Positions 26,053 through 35,179 of a DNA stretch of 64,000 bases are shown in pieces. The notes beneath the pieces were generated by a model. That model was not told where the DNA came from. It made no database searches and saw nothing but the letters and a program-made list of their open reading frames with translations. The stretch comes from Alistipes sp. CHKCI003 (GTDB lineage: Bacteria > Bacteroidota > Bacteroidia > Bacteroidales > Rikenellaceae), in NCBI RefSeq assembly GCF_900021155.1, contig NZ_FCNT01000100.1:38312-102311 (forward strand), given 5' to 3'. The translations under genes and the position numbers were made by a program. Numbering within the stretch: the first letter of the stretch is position 1; each line of letters begins with the position of its first letter.

Positions 26053-27489
26053 ATGTTTTCAGCTACCGATTTGTCCCAGATTGCGCAGCACGGCCTCACG
26101 GAGGAGACCGTACGGCGCCAGATCGAAAATTTCAGACGCGGCTTTCCGCCGCTCCCCGTCGTGCGCGCGGCGACCGCCGGCGACGGCGTGCGCGTGCTGA
26201 CGGCCGCCGAGACGGCCGCAGCCGCCGCACGCTACGACGCCCGGGCCGGGGGGCTTCGCATCGTGAAGTTCGTGCCCGCCTCGGGCGCCGCGACGCGCAT
26301 GTTCCGCGAGCTGTTCGAATTCGTCGACGAGGGAAAGCGCGGCAGAGGGATCGACACGCTGCTGGAGAATATCCGCCGCTTCGCCTTCTGGCCCGAGTTG
26401 GAACGGGTGCTGCCGCCCGATGCGGACGACTGCGCCGTGGTGCGCGCCGTGGTGCGGGACGACGGATTGGGCTACGGCTCGAAACCCAAGGGGCTCGTTA
26501 CGTTCCACGCCTATCCGGAGGGGGCGCGCAAGGCGGTCGAGGAGCATCTGGCCGAAGGAGCGCAGTATGCCGCGTCGGACGGGACGGTGCGGATCCACTT
26601 CACCGTTTCGCCCGAGCACCGGGGCGGATTCGAGGCGCTGCTTTCGCAGAGGGTGCCCTGTTTCGAGGCGCGTTACGGCGTGCGTTACGATATTTCGTTT
26701 TCGGTGCAGAAGCCGTCGACCGACACCGTGGCCGTGAATCCCGATCTCACGCCCTTCCGCACCGGCGAGGGGCGTCTGTTGTTCCGTCCGGCGGGCCACG
26801 GCGCGCTGATCGAGAATCTGAACGGGATCGACGCCGACCTCGTCTTCGTCAAGAACATCGACAACGTTACCACCGACGCCCGGCGCGGCGATACGATCCT
26901 CTGGAAAAAGGCGCTGGCCGGCCTGCTGCTCGAATTGCAGGCCGAGGCGTTCGAATGGCTCCGTGCGCTCGACGCGGGCCGCGCGGACCCGGCCTCCGCG
27001 GCCGAGTTCGTGGAAAAGAGGCTGTGCGTGAAACTGCCGGCCCGCAGCGACGAGGCGCTGCTGCGGTCGATCCTCGACCGTCCGATCCGCGTCTGCGGCA
27101 TGGTCCGCAACGAAGGCGAGCCGGGCGGCGGCCCCTTCTGGGTGGCCGGGCAGGACGGTACCGAGTCGTTGCAGATCGTCGAATCGAGCCAGATCGCGCC
27201 CGCCGACCGGGAGCTGATGCGGTCGGCGGCGTACTTCAATCCGGTCGATCTGGTCTGCGGCGTCCGCGACTTCCGCGGACGGAAGTTCGATCTGAGGAGG
27301 TACGTCGATCCTTCGGCGGGTTTCATCACGGCCAAATCGAGCGGGGGCCGCGAGCTGCTCGCACAGGAGCTTCCCGGCCTCTGGAACGGTGCGATGGCCC
27401 GCTGGAACACGCTCTTCGTCGAAGTGCCCGTTTCGACCTTTTCGCCCGTGAAGACGGTGCTCGACCTGCTGCGGCCCCAGCACCGGTAG
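26053..27489 (+). CDS. DUF4301 family protein
   Basis: A 478-residue cytoplasmic protein of the DUF4301 family, common in Bacteroidota and of unknown function. The family-like start is MFSATDLSQIAQHGLTEETVRRQIENF, so I use ATG 26053. The frame stays open back to 25978, where composition is AT-rich and may be ICE-derived sequence. The central VKFVPASGAATRMFRELFEF segment resembles a nucleotide-sugar-transferase-like phosphate loop, but no activity is established. The gene is strongly GC-rich, the first clearly chromosomal gene after the ICE, and ends at a good terminator. Confidence 0.82.
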   Translation: MFSATDLSQIAQHGLTEETVRRQIENFRRGFPPLPVVRAATAGDGVRVLTAAETAAAAARYDARAGGLRIVKFVPASGAATRMFRELFEFVDEGKRGRGIDTLLENIRRFAFWPELERVLPPDADDCAVVRAVVRDDGLGYGSKPKGLVTFHAYPEGARKAVEEHLAEGAQYAASDGTVRIHFTVSPEHRGGFEALLSQRVPCFEARYGVRYDISFSVQKPSTDTVAVNPDLTPFRTGEGRLLFRPAGHGALIENLNGIDADLVFVKNIDNVTTDARRGDTILWKKALAGLLLELQAEAFEWLRALDAGRADPASAAEFVEKRLCVKLPARSDEALLRSILDRPIRVCGMVRNEGEPGGGPFWVAGQDGTESLQIVESSQIAPADRELMRSAAYFNPVDLVCGVRDFRGRKFDLRRYVDPSAGFITAKSSGGRELLAQELPGLWNGAMARWNTLFVEVPVSTFSPVKTVLDLLRPQHR

Positions 27490-27509
27490 GAATTCCGGTC
27501 TTCCGATCC

Positions 27510-27562
27510 GAAAGACGAGGCGGCTTTCCGGCGTCTCGTCTTTCGCTTTTTGGTGTTTTTTT
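27510..27562 (+). terminator. Terminator after DUF4301 gene
   Basis: GAAAGACGAG (27510-27519) pairs with CTCGTCTTTC (27535-27544); the loop is partly self-complementary. GCTTTTTGGTGTTTTTTTT follows, a good T tract. Confidence 0.75.
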
Positions 27563-27618
27563 TGATCGGAAAGACGGAAAAAACGGAGGGCCGGAGGAAC
27601 AAGTTTAAGAATCTTTCC

Positions 27619-27626
27619 TATATTTG
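27619..27626 (+). promoter_or_regulatory. Promoter -7 box of V-ATPase operon
   Basis: TATATTTG matches the TAnnTTTG consensus exactly, 43 bp before the ntpE start. No TTTG at the ideal distance upstream is seen, so only the -7 element is called. Confidence 0.6.
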
Positions 27627-27668
27627 TAAGTCAAAGTTCCGAACGTAAATATCAAACAATAGCACATT

Positions 27669-28283
27669 ATGGAAGACAAACTGCAACAGTTGACTCGGAA
27701 GCTCTACGACGAGGGCTTGGAGAAGGGCCGCGCCGAGGCCGAACGCCTCGTGAACGAAGCGAAAGCCGAGGCCGCGAAGATCGTCGCCGAGGCCCGCGCC
27801 GAAGCCGAGAGCATCGTGAAGAAGGCCGAGGCTCGCGCCGCGGATGCCGAGAAGAACGCCATGACCGAGATCGCGCTCGCCGGCAAACAGGCCGTGGCGA
27901 AGATCAAGTCCGAGATCGCTTCGATGATCGTGGCCGAGAGCGTCGCTCCGGCCGTGAAGAGCGCGGCGATGGATCCCGCCTTCATCGAGGAGATGCTCCT
28001 CGCGGTGGCGAAGAACTGGAACGGAGCCGATTCGCCGAAGGTCGAGTTGCAGGCCATGCTGCCCGAGGCGGAGCGGGAGAAACTCGACGCCGCATTCGGG
28101 GAGTCGGCCCGCAGGCTGCTCGCCGCCGGTATCGAGGTCGGCTACTCGAAGGAGGTCCGCACGGGCTTCAAGGTGGGCGCCCGGGGGGGCGGCTACTACA
28201 TCTCGTTCTCCGATGCCGATTTCGATGCGCTGCTGGGCGAGTATCTGCGCGGTAAGGTTTCCAAACTGCTTTACGAGGCTTAG
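27669..28283 (+). CDS. ntpE: V-type ATPase subunit E
   Basis: A 204-residue peripheral-stalk subunit. The N-terminal 100 residues form a long alanine/glutamate-rich coiled coil (EAERLVNEAKAEAAKIVAEARAEAESIVKKAEA). The C-terminal half is the globular part that contacts the catalytic head. It is the first gene of the operon E, DUF2764, A, B, D, I, K, with a promoter box 43 bp upstream. The length and coiled-coil layout fit subunit E; a separate subunit G/H partner gene is not seen. Confidence 0.87.
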   Translation: MEDKLQQLTRKLYDEGLEKGRAEAERLVNEAKAEAAKIVAEARAEAESIVKKAEARAADAEKNAMTEIALAGKQAVAKIKSEIASMIVAESVAPAVKSAAMDPAFIEEMLLAVAKNWNGADSPKVELQAMLPEAEREKLDAAFGESARRLLAAGIEVGYSKEVRTGFKVGARGGGYYISFSDADFDALLGEYLRGKVSKLLYEA

Positions 28284-28286
28284 ACC

Positions 28287-29120
28287 ATGTTCGGGTCCGA
28301 ATATTACTGTCTGGTCGCCGGACTGAGGGAGTACACGCTCGACACCGATGCCAAGGGGTTCGATGCGCAGGCCGTCGTCGCGGAGGTGCTCGACGGCGTT
28401 TCGCGGCGCGATGCCGCGGCGGTGCGCCTCCTCTACGGCTACTACGACTGCGAAAATATCGCCGCCCTCCGCGCAGGGCGCTCGGCGCACAATCCGCTGG
28501 GCAACTTCTCGCGCGAGGAGCTGGCCGAGCAGATGAAGAACCCCGGCCGGCTGCCCCGGCGGGTGGCGGATGCGGTGCGCGCCTATGCCGATCCCGAAAG
28601 CGAACAGGCCGGGGAGCTGGACATGGACCGGCGTTTCGAGACGGCGCTCTTCGATGCCTACTATGCCGAGTGCGCGCGGTCGTCGAGCCGCTTTCTGCGC
28701 GAATGGTCGCTCTTCGACCGCAACCTGCGCAACATCATCGCCGCCGTGGCCGCACGCGCCGCGGGCCGGACGCCCGAGGAGGTCGTCGTGGGCGGGGGCG
28801 ACGTGAGCGGGCAGCTGCGCCGCAGCTCCGCGGCCGATTTCGGCCTGCGCGGCGAACTGCCGTGGATCGACGCCGTGATCGCTGCGGTGAACGACGAAGC
28901 GAATCTGGTCGAGAAGGAGCATAAGATCGACCTCGTGCGCTGGAACGAATCGACCGAGCTGGCCGCGTTCGACTACTTCGACATCGACGCCATCCTTTCC
29001 TACCTCGTGCGCGTGAACATCGTGGCGCGCTGGACGCGGCTCGACGACCGCCGCGGCCGCGAGATGTTCGGCCGTCTGCTGGCGGAGCTCGACGGCAAAG
29101 AGTTGATCAATAAACAATGA
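28287..29120 (+). CDS. DUF2764 protein of V-ATPase operon (subunit C-like position)
   Basis: A 277-residue soluble protein of DUF2764, which in Bacteroidota is found between V-ATPase subunits E and A. It is helical, with GSEYYCLVAGLREYTLD at the start and conserved-looking WSLFDRNLRNIIAAVAARA in the middle. Helical content and operon position suggest it replaces subunit C, which links rotor and membrane ring, and no other C gene is present. That equivalence is inference. It starts 3 bp after ntpE and overlaps ntpA by 4 bp. Confidence 0.78.
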   Translation: MFGSEYYCLVAGLREYTLDTDAKGFDAQAVVAEVLDGVSRRDAAAVRLLYGYYDCENIAALRAGRSAHNPLGNFSREELAEQMKNPGRLPRRVADAVRAYADPESEQAGELDMDRRFETALFDAYYAECARSSSRFLREWSLFDRNLRNIIAAVAARAAGRTPEEVVVGGGDVSGQLRRSSAADFGLRGELPWIDAVIAAVNDEANLVEKEHKIDLVRWNESTELAAFDYFDIDAILSYLVRVNIVARWTRLDDRRGREMFGRLLAELDGKELINKQ

Positions 29121-30886
29121 ATCAGATAATGAAAACAACAGGACGTGTAAATGGTATCATCTCCAATATCGTGATCGTCAAGGCCGACGGACCCGTCGGC
29201 CAGAACGAGATCTGCTACGTGCGGACGGGCGGTACCAAAATGATGGCCGAGGTCATCAAGGTCGTAGGCGACAGCGCCTATGTGCAGGTTTTCGACAGCA
29301 CGCGCGGGCTGAAGGTCGGCGACAAGGTCGAGTTCGAGGGACACATGCTCGAAGCGACGCTCGCGCCGGGCCTGCTTTCGCGCAACTACGACGGTTTGCA
29401 GAACGACCTCGAAAAGATGGAGGGGCTGTTCATCGCGCGCGGTTCGATCACCGATCCGATCGACTACGACGCCGAATGGGACTTCAAGCCGCTGGCCGGA
29501 GCGGGCGACAAGGTGTCGGCCGCGTCGTGGCTCGGCGAAGTGAAGGAGCAGTGGGTCGACCACAAGATCATGGTGCCCTTCACGATGACCGGTACCTATA
29601 CGGTGAAGAGCGTGGCGGCGGAGGGCAAATACAAAGTTACGGATACGGTGGCCGTGGTTACCGATGCCGAGGGGCGCGACCACGCGATCACGATGGTGCA
29701 GAAGTGGCCCGTGAAGCAGGCCGTGCGCTGTTATGCGGAGAAACCCCGCCCGTCGCGCGTGATGGCTACGGGCGTGCGCGCCATCGACACCTTCAATCCG
29801 ATGGCCGAGGGCGGCACGGGCTTCATTCCGGGGCCGTTCGGGGCCGGCAAGACGGTGCTCCAGCACGCTATTTCGAAGCAGGCCGACGCCGACGTGATCG
29901 TCATGGTGGCCTGCGGCGAGCGCGCCAACGAGGTGGTCGAGATCTTCAAGGAGTTCCCCGAACTGGTGGACCCCCGCACGGGCCACAAACTGATGGAGCG
30001 CACGATCATCGTCTGCAACACGTCGAACATGCCCGTCGCCGCGCGCGAGGCGTCGGTCTATACGGGCATGACCATCGGCGAGTACTACCGCTCGATGGGC
30101 CTGAAGGTGCTCGTGATGGCCGACTCGACCTCGCGCTGGGCGCAGGCGCTGCGCGAGATGTCGAACCGTCTGGAGGAGCTTCCCGGGCAGGATGCCTTCC
30201 CGATGGACCTCTCGGCGATCATCTCGAACTTCTATTCGCGCGCCGGACTGGTGCGGCTGACCAACGGAGCGACCGGATCGGTAACGTTCCTCGGTACGGT
30301 GTCGCCCGCGGGCGGCAACCTCAAAGAGCCCGTAACCGAGTCGACGAAGAAGGCCGCGCGCTGTTTCTATGCGCTTTCGCAGGGCCGCGCCGACTCGAAG
30401 CGCTATCCGGCCATCGACCCGCTGGAATCCTATTCGAAGTACCTCGAATACCCCGAAATCCGCGAATACCTCGACGAACGGATCGAGAAGGATTGGGTGG
30501 ACCTCGTATACGAAGGCAAGACCGTCGTGCAGCGCGGCAAGGAGGCCAACGACCAGATCAACATCCTCGGCGACGACGGCGTGCCGGTGGAGTACCACGA
30601 GCGGTTCTGGAAGTCGGAGCTCATCGACTTCGTGATCCTGCAGCAGGACGCCTTCGACGCCATCGACGCCAACTGCCCCATGGAGCGGCAGAAGATGATG
30701 TACGAAATGGTGATCGGCATCTGCCGCCGCGACTTCGGGTTCGCCGACTTCGAGGAGTGCTCGCAGTTCTTCAAGGGACTGATCAACCTCTTCCGCCAGA
30801 TGAACTACTCGGAGTGGGGGTCGGAAAAATTCGAGGACTACAAGCGTCAGATCGAAGCGTATCTGAACCAACAAACGACAAAATAA
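29117..30886 (+). CDS. ntpA: V-type ATPase catalytic subunit A
   Basis: The catalytic ATP-hydrolysing or ATP-making subunit, 589 residues. Walker A is GPFGAGKT at residues 239-246, with an A-subunit-specific insertion before it (residues about 115-190). The GERANEVVEIFKEFPEL segment carries the catalytic Glu. LVMADSTSRWAQALREMSNRLEELPGQDAFP is the usual A-subunit signature. ATG 29117 overlaps the DUF2764 stop; MKTTG at 29129 is an alternative start. It works in the head with ntpB. Confidence 0.95.
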   Translation: MNQIMKTTGRVNGIISNIVIVKADGPVGQNEICYVRTGGTKMMAEVIKVVGDSAYVQVFDSTRGLKVGDKVEFEGHMLEATLAPGLLSRNYDGLQNDLEKMEGLFIARGSITDPIDYDAEWDFKPLAGAGDKVSAASWLGEVKEQWVDHKIMVPFTMTGTYTVKSVAAEGKYKVTDTVAVVTDAEGRDHAITMVQKWPVKQAVRCYAEKPRPSRVMATGVRAIDTFNPMAEGGTGFIPGPFGAGKTVLQHAISKQADADVIVMVACGERANEVVEIFKEFPELVDPRTGHKLMERTIIVCNTSNMPVAAREASVYTGMTIGEYYRSMGLKVLVMADSTSRWAQALREMSNRLEELPGQDAFPMDLSAIISNFYSRAGLVRLTNGATGSVTFLGTVSPAGGNLKEPVTESTKKAARCFYALSQGRADSKRYPAIDPLESYSKYLEYPEIREYLDERIEKDWVDLVYEGKTVVQRGKEANDQINILGDDGVPVEYHERFWKSELIDFVILQQDAFDAIDANCPMERQKMMYEMVIGICRRDFGFADFEECSQFFKGLINLFRQMNYSEWGSEKFEDYKRQIEAYLNQQTTK

Positions 30887-30895
30887 GAGCGAGCC

Positions 30896-32218
30896 ATGAC
30901 AACACGTGCATTTCAGAAAATATATACCAAAATCGACAACATCACCAAGGCCACGGTAACGCTCCGTGCGTCGGGCGTGGGCAACGACGAACTGGCCACC
31001 GTGGGCGGCAAACTCGCGCAGGTGGTGAAGATCATGGACGGGAACGTAACGTTGCAGGTATTCGCCGGCACGGAGGGCATCTCGACCGACTCGGAGGTCG
31101 TCTTTCAGGGCGAGCCTCCCAAGCTCCGCGTGTCGGACAACCTCGCAGGCCGCTTCTTCAACGCCTACGGCGAGCCGCTCGAAGGGGGCGAACCGCTCGA
31201 AGGCGAGGCCCGCGAGATCGGCGGCCCGACGGTGAACCCCTTCCGGCGCTTGCAGCCTTCGGAGCTGATCGCCACGGGCATCGCCGGCATCGACCTGAAC
31301 AACACGATCGTAACGGGCCAGAAGATCCCCTTCTTCGCCGACCCCGACCAGCCCTACAATGCCGTGATGGCCAACGTGGCGCTGCGTGCCAAGGCCGACA
31401 AGATCATCCTCGGCGGCATGGGCCTCACGAACGACGACTTCCTCTATTTCAAGTCGGTCTTCGAGAACGCCGGAGCGCTCGACCGCATCGTCTCGTTCGT
31501 CAACACGACCGAGAATCCGCCCGTCGAGCGTCTGCTGGTGCCGGACATGGCCCTCACGGCCGCCGAGTACTTCGCCGTGGACAAGGGCGAGAAGGTGCTC
31601 GTGCTGCTGACGGATATGACCCTCTATGCCGATGCGCTGGCCATCGTGTCGAACCGCATGGACCAGATTCCCTCGAAGGATTCGATGCCCGGCTCGCTCT
31701 ACTCGGACCTTGCGAAGATCTACGAGAAAGCCGTGCAGCTCCCCAACGGGGGGTCGATCACGATCATCGCCGTTACGACCCTCTCGGGCGGCGACATCAC
31801 GCACGCCATTCCCGACAACACGGGGTACATCACCGAGGGACAGCTGTTCCTGCGCAACGACTCCGACACGGGCAAGGTCATCGTTGACCCGTTCCGTTCG
31901 CTGTCGCGTCTGAAACAGCTCGTGATCGGCAAGAAGACCCGCGAGGACCATCCGCAGGTGATGAACGCCTGCGTGCGCCTGTATGCCGACGCGGCCAATG
32001 CCAAGACCAAGCTCGAAAACGGTTTCGACCTGTCGGACTACGACGAGCGCACGCTGAAGTTCGCCTACGACTACTCGGTGAAGCTGCTCTCCATCGACGT
32101 GAACATCAGCATCGACGAGATGCTCGACACGGCTTGGGGCCTTTTCGCCGAATACTTCTCGAAGGAGGAGGTCGCCATCAAGGAGGAGCTCATCAAAAAA
32201 TACTGGAAAGAAGCGTAA
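30896..32218 (+). CDS. ntpB: V-type ATPase subunit B
   Basis: The non-catalytic head subunit, 440 residues. It has the beta-barrel start, PVNPFRRLQPSELIATGIAGIDL and an ATPase-like core without a functional P-loop (QKIPFFADPDQPYN at the equivalent place), which is expected for B. YSDLAKIYEKAVQLPNGGSITIIAVTTLSGGDITHAIPDNTGYITEGQ is a B-type signature region. It begins 9 bp after ntpA. Confidence 0.95.
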   Translation: MTTRAFQKIYTKIDNITKATVTLRASGVGNDELATVGGKLAQVVKIMDGNVTLQVFAGTEGISTDSEVVFQGEPPKLRVSDNLAGRFFNAYGEPLEGGEPLEGEAREIGGPTVNPFRRLQPSELIATGIAGIDLNNTIVTGQKIPFFADPDQPYNAVMANVALRAKADKIILGGMGLTNDDFLYFKSVFENAGALDRIVSFVNTTENPPVERLLVPDMALTAAEYFAVDKGEKVLVLLTDMTLYADALAIVSNRMDQIPSKDSMPGSLYSDLAKIYEKAVQLPNGGSITIIAVTTLSGGDITHAIPDNTGYITEGQLFLRNDSDTGKVIVDPFRSLSRLKQLVIGKKTREDHPQVMNACVRLYADAANAKTKLENGFDLSDYDERTLKFAYDYSVKLLSIDVNISIDEMLDTAWGLFAEYFSKEEVAIKEELIKKYWKEA

Positions 32219-32224
32219 TGCCCT

Positions 32225-32833
32225 ATGGCCATCAAATTCCAATACAACAAGACTTCGCTCGGCGAACTCGGCAAGCAGCTCAAGATGCGCCAGAAAGCGC
32301 TCCCTACGATCAAAAGTAAGGAGTCGGCGCTCCGCTCCGAGGTGAAGAAGGCGAGGGATTCCGCGAGCGACTGCCGCCGCCGTCTCGAACTCCTCGAGTC
32401 CGAGTACGACTACATGGTGTCGCTGTGGGGCGAGTTCGATCCGGCGCTCGTGCGCGTCGGCGACGTCGAACTCTCGGTCCGCAAGATCGCGGGCGTGCGC
32501 ACGCCCGTGCTCGAAGGGATCCGTTTCGACGAGAAGCCCTACGATCTGTTCTCCTCGCCCGCATGGTATGCCGACGGGATCGACATCCTCAAGCGGCTCG
32601 CACGGCTGGGCATCGAATACGAGGTGTACAACCGCAAGACGGAGCTGCTGGACTACGCGCGCCGCAAGACCACGCAGAAGGTGAATCTGTACGAAAAGGT
32701 GCAGATTCCCGGATACGAGGACGCCATACGCAAGATCAAACGCTTCATGGAAGATGAGGAGAACCTCTCCAAATCGGCCCAGAAGATCGTGAAAACCAAA
32801 CAACAGCAAGCCGGGGAGGGCATGACGTTATGA
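32225..32833 (+). CDS. ntpD: V-type ATPase subunit D
   Basis: The central rotor shaft, 202 residues. It starts MAIKFQYNKTSLGELGKQLKMRQKALPTIKSKESALR, and both termini form the long antiparallel coiled coil that turns inside the A/B head. The C-terminus contains NLYEKVQIPGYEDAIRKIKRFMEDEENLSKSAQKIVK, typical of D. It overlaps ntpI by 4 bp. No subunit F gene, its usual rotor partner, is seen next to it. Confidence 0.92.
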   Translation: MAIKFQYNKTSLGELGKQLKMRQKALPTIKSKESALRSEVKKARDSASDCRRRLELLESEYDYMVSLWGEFDPALVRVGDVELSVRKIAGVRTPVLEGIRFDEKPYDLFSSPAWYADGIDILKRLARLGIEYEVYNRKTELLDYARRKTTQKVNLYEKVQIPGYEDAIRKIKRFMEDEENLSKSAQKIVKTKQQQAGEGMTL

Positions 32834-34686
32834 TAGCCAGAATGTCGAAATACGATTTTGTGCTCTATGCGGCGCAAGGCGAGGACTTCGTCGAGCGGCT
32901 GCGCGAACTCGGACTCGTGGACATCACCACCGTCGGCTGGGAGCCTTCCGAGGAGGACCGCCAGCTGTTGCTCGACATCGAGGGCCACGCCAAAGCCGCG
33001 GAGTTCCTGCGCGCCTTCCGCGAAACGGACCGCTTCGACGGCGCAGCCGCCCCGTATGCCACGGGTGCCGAGGCTTACGAACGCTATGTGGCGGCGCAGC
33101 AGTCCGCCGCGGCGCTCCGCGGGGAGATCGCCCGACTGGAAAAGGCGGCCGACGAACTGCGTCCGTGGGGGGCGTTTTCCGTGGAGGATGTCAAAGCGCT
33201 CGCCGCACGGGGCATCGTGCTGCGTTACTTCTCGGTCAACCGGAGCGTCTACGAGAAGAATCGCGCCGATTGGTCGGAGCGTTATACGCTCGAACCGATC
33301 GCCGGGGAGGGGTCGACGGTCTACTTCGTCGTGGTCGCCGCACCCGATGCGGAGGTGGCCATCGACGCACAGGAGATGAAGAGCCCCGCGATGGACATCC
33401 GCGAGGCCGAACGCCGGATCGCCGAAAACAAGGCGCAGCTCGCGGCGCTCGACGCCGATTTTTCGCGGGTCGCCGTGTCGGAAAAGCTGCTCGCGTCCCA
33501 CGCTTCGGCGCTCAGGGAGCGGCTGCAAGGCGTGCGCGTCAAGGCTACGGCGCAGTCCGCGGCCGATGGTGCGCTCGCGGTGATGGAGGGATGGGCCGAG
33601 AAAGAGACCTCGGACAAGGTCGATGCGCTGCTGGCGGAGTATCCCAACGTGGTCTATCTGAAGAGCGATCCCACGCCGGAGGACAATACGCCCGTGAAGC
33701 TGCGGAACAACCGCTTCGCAAGGCTGTTCGAGCTCATCGGCGGCATGTATGCGCTGCCCAAGTACGGTACGGTCGACATGACCCCCTATTTCGCGCCCTT
33801 CTACATGCTTTTCTTCGCCATCTGCCTGAACGATGCGGGCTATGGGCTCGTGCTGCTGGCCGCCGGCCTTCTGCTGCGGGCCAAGGGCGGAAAGTCGCTG
33901 GCGCAGGCCGCGAACCTCACGATGCTGTGCGGCGGCGCGACGGTCGTGTTCGGTTTCTTCTCCAATTCGTTCTTCGGCATGCCGATCTCCTCGGTGCCGC
34001 TCTTCCGCGGGTTCCGCTTCCTCGACTTTCAGAACGAATTTTTCTCGATCGCGCTGGCGCTCGGTGTGGTGCAGATCCTCTTCGGAATGCTCATCAACAT
34101 CGTCCATACGTCGCGCGTGTTCGGCTTCCGCCATGCGCTCGGGCTGCTCGGCTGGTTCGTCATCCTGCTCGCGGCGTGTCTGGCGGGCGGGCTCGGGCTG
34201 CTCGACGAGAGTTGGGTCATTCCCGGCTTCACCACTTCGTCGCCCGCTTTCTATGCGGCGCTCGGTGCGGGTGCGGTGCTGATGCTCTTCTTCAATTCGC
34301 CGGGCAAGAACCTCTTCGTCAACTTCGGTTCGGGGCTGTGGAACACCTATAATAATGTAACGGGGCTGCTGGGCGACGTGCTCTCGTACATCCGTCTGTT
34401 CGCCATCGGCCTTTCGGGCGGTGTGCTGGCTCTGGTCTTCAACCGGCTGGCACTCGGACTGACGGGGCTCGACGGCGATCTGTCGGGGACTGCGTGGTGG
34501 GTCGTCGCGCTCGAAGTCGTCGGTGCGTCGGTGATCCTGCTGATCGGCCACGGCATCAACCTCTTCATGTCGTCGATCTCGTCGTTCGTACACCCGATGC
34601 GTCTGACGTTCGTGGAGTTCTTCAAGAATGCGGGTTTCGAAATGACCACGCGGGCGTTCGAACCGATACGCAAGATGGAAAAATAA
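32830..34686 (+). CDS. ntpI: V-type ATPase subunit I (membrane stator)
   Basis: The stator subunit that forms the ion half-channels beside the K ring, 618 residues. The N-terminal half is a soluble coiled-coil domain, and the C-terminal half from about residue 315 has seven or eight membrane helices. The segment LGDVLSYIRLFAIGLSGGVLALVFN contains the conserved essential Arg next to the rotor. FVHPMRLTFVEFFKNAGF ends the family pattern. The ATG overlaps the ntpD stop; MSKYDFVLY at 32842 is a possible alternative start. Confidence 0.93.
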   Translation: MIARMSKYDFVLYAAQGEDFVERLRELGLVDITTVGWEPSEEDRQLLLDIEGHAKAAEFLRAFRETDRFDGAAAPYATGAEAYERYVAAQQSAAALRGEIARLEKAADELRPWGAFSVEDVKALAARGIVLRYFSVNRSVYEKNRADWSERYTLEPIAGEGSTVYFVVVAAPDAEVAIDAQEMKSPAMDIREAERRIAENKAQLAALDADFSRVAVSEKLLASHASALRERLQGVRVKATAQSAADGALAVMEGWAEKETSDKVDALLAEYPNVVYLKSDPTPEDNTPVKLRNNRFARLFELIGGMYALPKYGTVDMTPYFAPFYMLFFAICLNDAGYGLVLLAAGLLLRAKGGKSLAQAANLTMLCGGATVVFGFFSNSFFGMPISSVPLFRGFRFLDFQNEFFSIALALGVVQILFGMLINIVHTSRVFGFRHALGLLGWFVILLAACLAGGLGLLDESWVIPGFTTSSPAFYAALGAGAVLMLFFNSPGKNLFVNFGSGLWNTYNNVTGLLGDVLSYIRLFAIGLSGGVLALVFNRLALGLTGLDGDLSGTAWWVVALEVVGASVILLIGHGINLFMSSISSFVHPMRLTFVEFFKNAGFEMTTRAFEPIRKMEK

Positions 34687-34726
34687 CGTATAATCATAAG
34701 CAAATCAAAAACAACTCAAATCATTT

Positions 34727-35179
34727 ATGGAAACAACAGCATTAGTAATGGCTTACGTCGGCGTAGCGCTGATGGTGGGCCTCGCAGGTATCGCATCTGC
34801 AGTGGGTACGTCGATCTGCGGTCAGGCCGCCGTGGGCGCGATGAAGAAGAACGGAGGCGCCTTCGGCAGTTATATGATCCTCTCGGCGCTGCCGGGTTCG
34901 CAGGGCCTCTACGGCTTCGTCTGCTTCTTCATGGTGCAGGGTATGCTGGCGCAGCCCACCATGTTGCAGGGTGCCGCCATCCTCGGCGCCGGTATTCTGG
35001 TCGGTATCGTGAACCTCGCGGCCGCCATCTGGCAGGCGAAGGTCTGCGCCAACGGTATCGTCGCTGTGGGCAACGGCCATGATGTGATGGGCAAGACGCT
35101 GATTCTGGCGGCGTTCCCCGAGCTTTACGCCATCCTTACGGTAGCTGCGACGTTCCTGATCTCCGCGATCGTGAAGTAG
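34727..35179 (+). CDS. ntpK: V-type ATPase subunit K (rotor ring proteolipid)
   Basis: The 150-residue rotor subunit with two helical hairpins (four helices). Only the second hairpin carries the ion-binding Glu, E132 in FPELYAIL; the first has PGSQGLYGF at the equivalent place (S58, Q59), and Q103 lies in IWQAKV. Compared with Enterococcus hirae NtpK, where T64, Q65, Q110 and E139 bind Na+, these are S, Q, Q and E, so Na+ transport is the better prediction. It is the last gene of the operon and lies just upstream of a repeat-rich gap. Confidence 0.94.
   Translation: METTALVMAYVGVALMVGLAGIASAVGTSICGQAAVGAMKKNGGAFGSYMILSALPGSQGLYGFVCFFMVQGMLAQPTMLQGAAILGAGILVGIVNLAAAIWQAKVCANGIVAVGNGHDVMGKTLILAAFPELYAILTVAATFLISAIVK

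Noticed and set aside
29000..32809. A 1269-codon open frame on the minus strand across the V-ATPase A, B and D genes
   Set aside because: It is a shadow of three certain genes in GC-rich DNA; its translation is His/Arg/Val-rich with no recognisable domain.
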